A stretch of DNA of 64,000 bases from Salinarchaeum sp. IM2453 (GTDB taxonomy: Archaea > Halobacteriota > Halobacteria > Halobacteriales > Salinarchaeaceae), in contig NZ_CP081183.1 in the NCBI RefSeq assembly GCF_019693215.1, positions 1,119,226-1,183,225 on the forward strand. The letters run 5' to 3'. Of the stretch, positions 63,321 through 64,000 are shown in pieces. Below the pieces are notes generated by a model. The model was not told the origin of the DNA. It ran no database searches and saw nothing but the letters and a program-made list of their open reading frames with translations. Positions within the stretch are counted from its first letter, which is position 1, and each line of letters starts with the position of its first letter. Both the position numbers and the translations under genes were made by a program.

Positions 63321-64000
63321 ATGGTTGACAAAACTGGAAATCAGACAATTGATGACGCTGTCGAGCGTGTCTTATCCGGGATCAAGCTAGATCGAGCTGA
63401 CGGGTTATCACTGATTTCACAGCCGGTTGAAAAACTAATGAGAGCAGCGGACATTGTCCAGTCACGATACGGAGATAATACTGTTAACTCATGTAGTATT
63501 GTCAATGCTAAATCCGGCGGATGCGCCGAAGACTGTCAGTTTTGTGCGCAGTCTGCATCTTTTGACACGGATATTGAGACCCATGACCTGCTTGATCCTG
63601 ACCGCATTCTTACGGCAGCAAAGAATGCAGAGCGCGATGGTATCTCTCGGTTTGGGATCGTCATCGCTGGTAGAGGAGTAAATAAGCTACAGCGCCCAGA
63701 AGAGTGGTCCCATATTATTGATGCCATCCGGCGTGTCCGCCGTGAAACTGATCTTGCCGTTGATGCAAGTCTTGGAACACTAACCAAAGACGAAGCCGAA
63801 ACACTCGCTGATGAAGGGGTTGAGCACTACAATCATAACCTTGAGACATCACGACGGTACTTCTCTGAGGTTGTTTCTACTCACACATTTGACGACCGAC
63901 TGAATACACTTGAGAACGCCAAAGAGGCTGGTATGCAGCTATGCTCTGGTGTTATTCTGGGGATGGGTGAATCCCCAGCTGACCGCATTGATGCGGCTCT
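63321..64000 (+). CDS. bioB: Biotin synthase, 5' part
   Basis: 226 codons are present; the gene runs off the window. Radical SAM enzyme that inserts sulfur into dethiobiotin. The cluster motif GGCAEDCQFCAQSA (C-x3-C-x2-C) is at about residues 71-84, followed by the family segments GISRFGIVIAGRG, VDASLGTL, GVEHYNHNLETS and CSGVILGMGES. The start ATG at 63321 fits the usual N-terminus. It lies 60 bp after a PATE-like element. Confidence 0.94.
   Translation, partial: MVDKTGNQTIDDAVERVLSGIKLDRADGLSLISQPVEKLMRAADIVQSRYGDNTVNSCSIVNAKSGGCAEDCQFCAQSASFDTDIETHDLLDPDRILTAAKNAERDGISRFGIVIAGRGVNKLQRPEEWSHIIDAIRRVRRETDLAVDASLGTLTKDEAETLADEGVEHYNHNLETSRRYFSEVVSTHTFDDRLNTLENAKEAGMQLCSGVILGMGESPADRIDAA

Noticed and set aside
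1-64000. CRISPR array or cas operon
   Set aside because: No regularly spaced repeats were seen and the Cas4-like nuclease has no cas neighbours.
1-64000. Assignment to Haloquadratum walsbyi
   Set aside because: Low GC and PATE-like repeats fit, but motility genes do not match that non-motile species.

Overview
The window comes from a haloarchaeon (class Halobacteria). The deduced proteins are strongly acidic. CheF, an ArlC/ArlD-type archaellum protein, RdfA beside an archaea-specific SMC-related ATPase, a DUF6293 (HFX_2341-type) regulator, a PhiH1-type repressor and an intron-bearing elongator tRNA-Met are all typical of the class. Base composition is low for haloarchaea (I judge mid-40s percent G+C by eye, not computed). 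This is reminiscent of Haloquadratum, but the archaellum and chemotaxis genes argue against non-motile H. walsbyi, so I leave the genus open.

1-15811, defence island. Two divergent operons flank a 750-bp control region. The leftward operon encodes a DruA-type protein (DUF4338), a P-loop ATPase, a 500-aa protein of unknown function and a further gene cut by the window edge. The rightward operon encodes a protein with a CoiA-like zinc finger, an OB/TRAM-rich protein, an 1809-aa DruE-type helicase with a DUF1998 C-terminus, and a Cas4/RecB-like nuclease with a probable Fe-S cluster. This looks like an archaeal relative of type I Druantia, extended by extra ATPase and nuclease modules. It is my main candidate for an undescribed system.

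15812-19839, mobile-element remnant. It holds structured repeats, a PhiH1-like repressor, a PadR-like regulator with a foldable leader, three short overlapping genes and a GC-rich tyrosine recombinase next to mutS.

20029-38103, mostly chromosomal genes. These are mutS, mutL, a DEAD/DEAH helicase, hisE, a chemotaxis/archaellum group (two cheF, arlCE-like, cheY, cheC), an Ntn asparaginase-like hydrolase, isocitrate dehydrogenase, a methyltransferase, methionine aminopeptidase, a HIT protein, a DUF5830 protein and tRNA-Met(CAU) with a 74-nt intron.

38329-46097, sulfur assimilation. An FrhB-like F420 oxidoreductase with two 4Fe-4S motifs follows a rhodanese-sulfite reductase fusion by 3 bp. Around them are a 35-aa protein, a PAPS-reductase/CysD-like enzyme and a cbiX-cobA-sirC operon for siroheme. 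Together they suggest F420H2-driven sulfite reduction with local siroheme supply.

46333-64000, mixed region. It carries a PAS histidine kinase, an HTH gene divergent from a DUF6293 regulator with a palindromic control region, a P1B-4 metal ATPase, a secreted protein, a decayed histidine kinase, a MaoC-like protein, an amine-catabolic group (ornithine-cyclodeaminase-like, DAO-type flavoprotein, etfA/etfB, IclR), the SMC-related/rdfA pair and the start of bioB.

A family of short palindrome-bearing repeats ending in GCAGTTCAC is scattered through 32-63 kb. They look like IS200/IS605-derived non-autonomous elements of the kind called PATEs in Haloquadratum.
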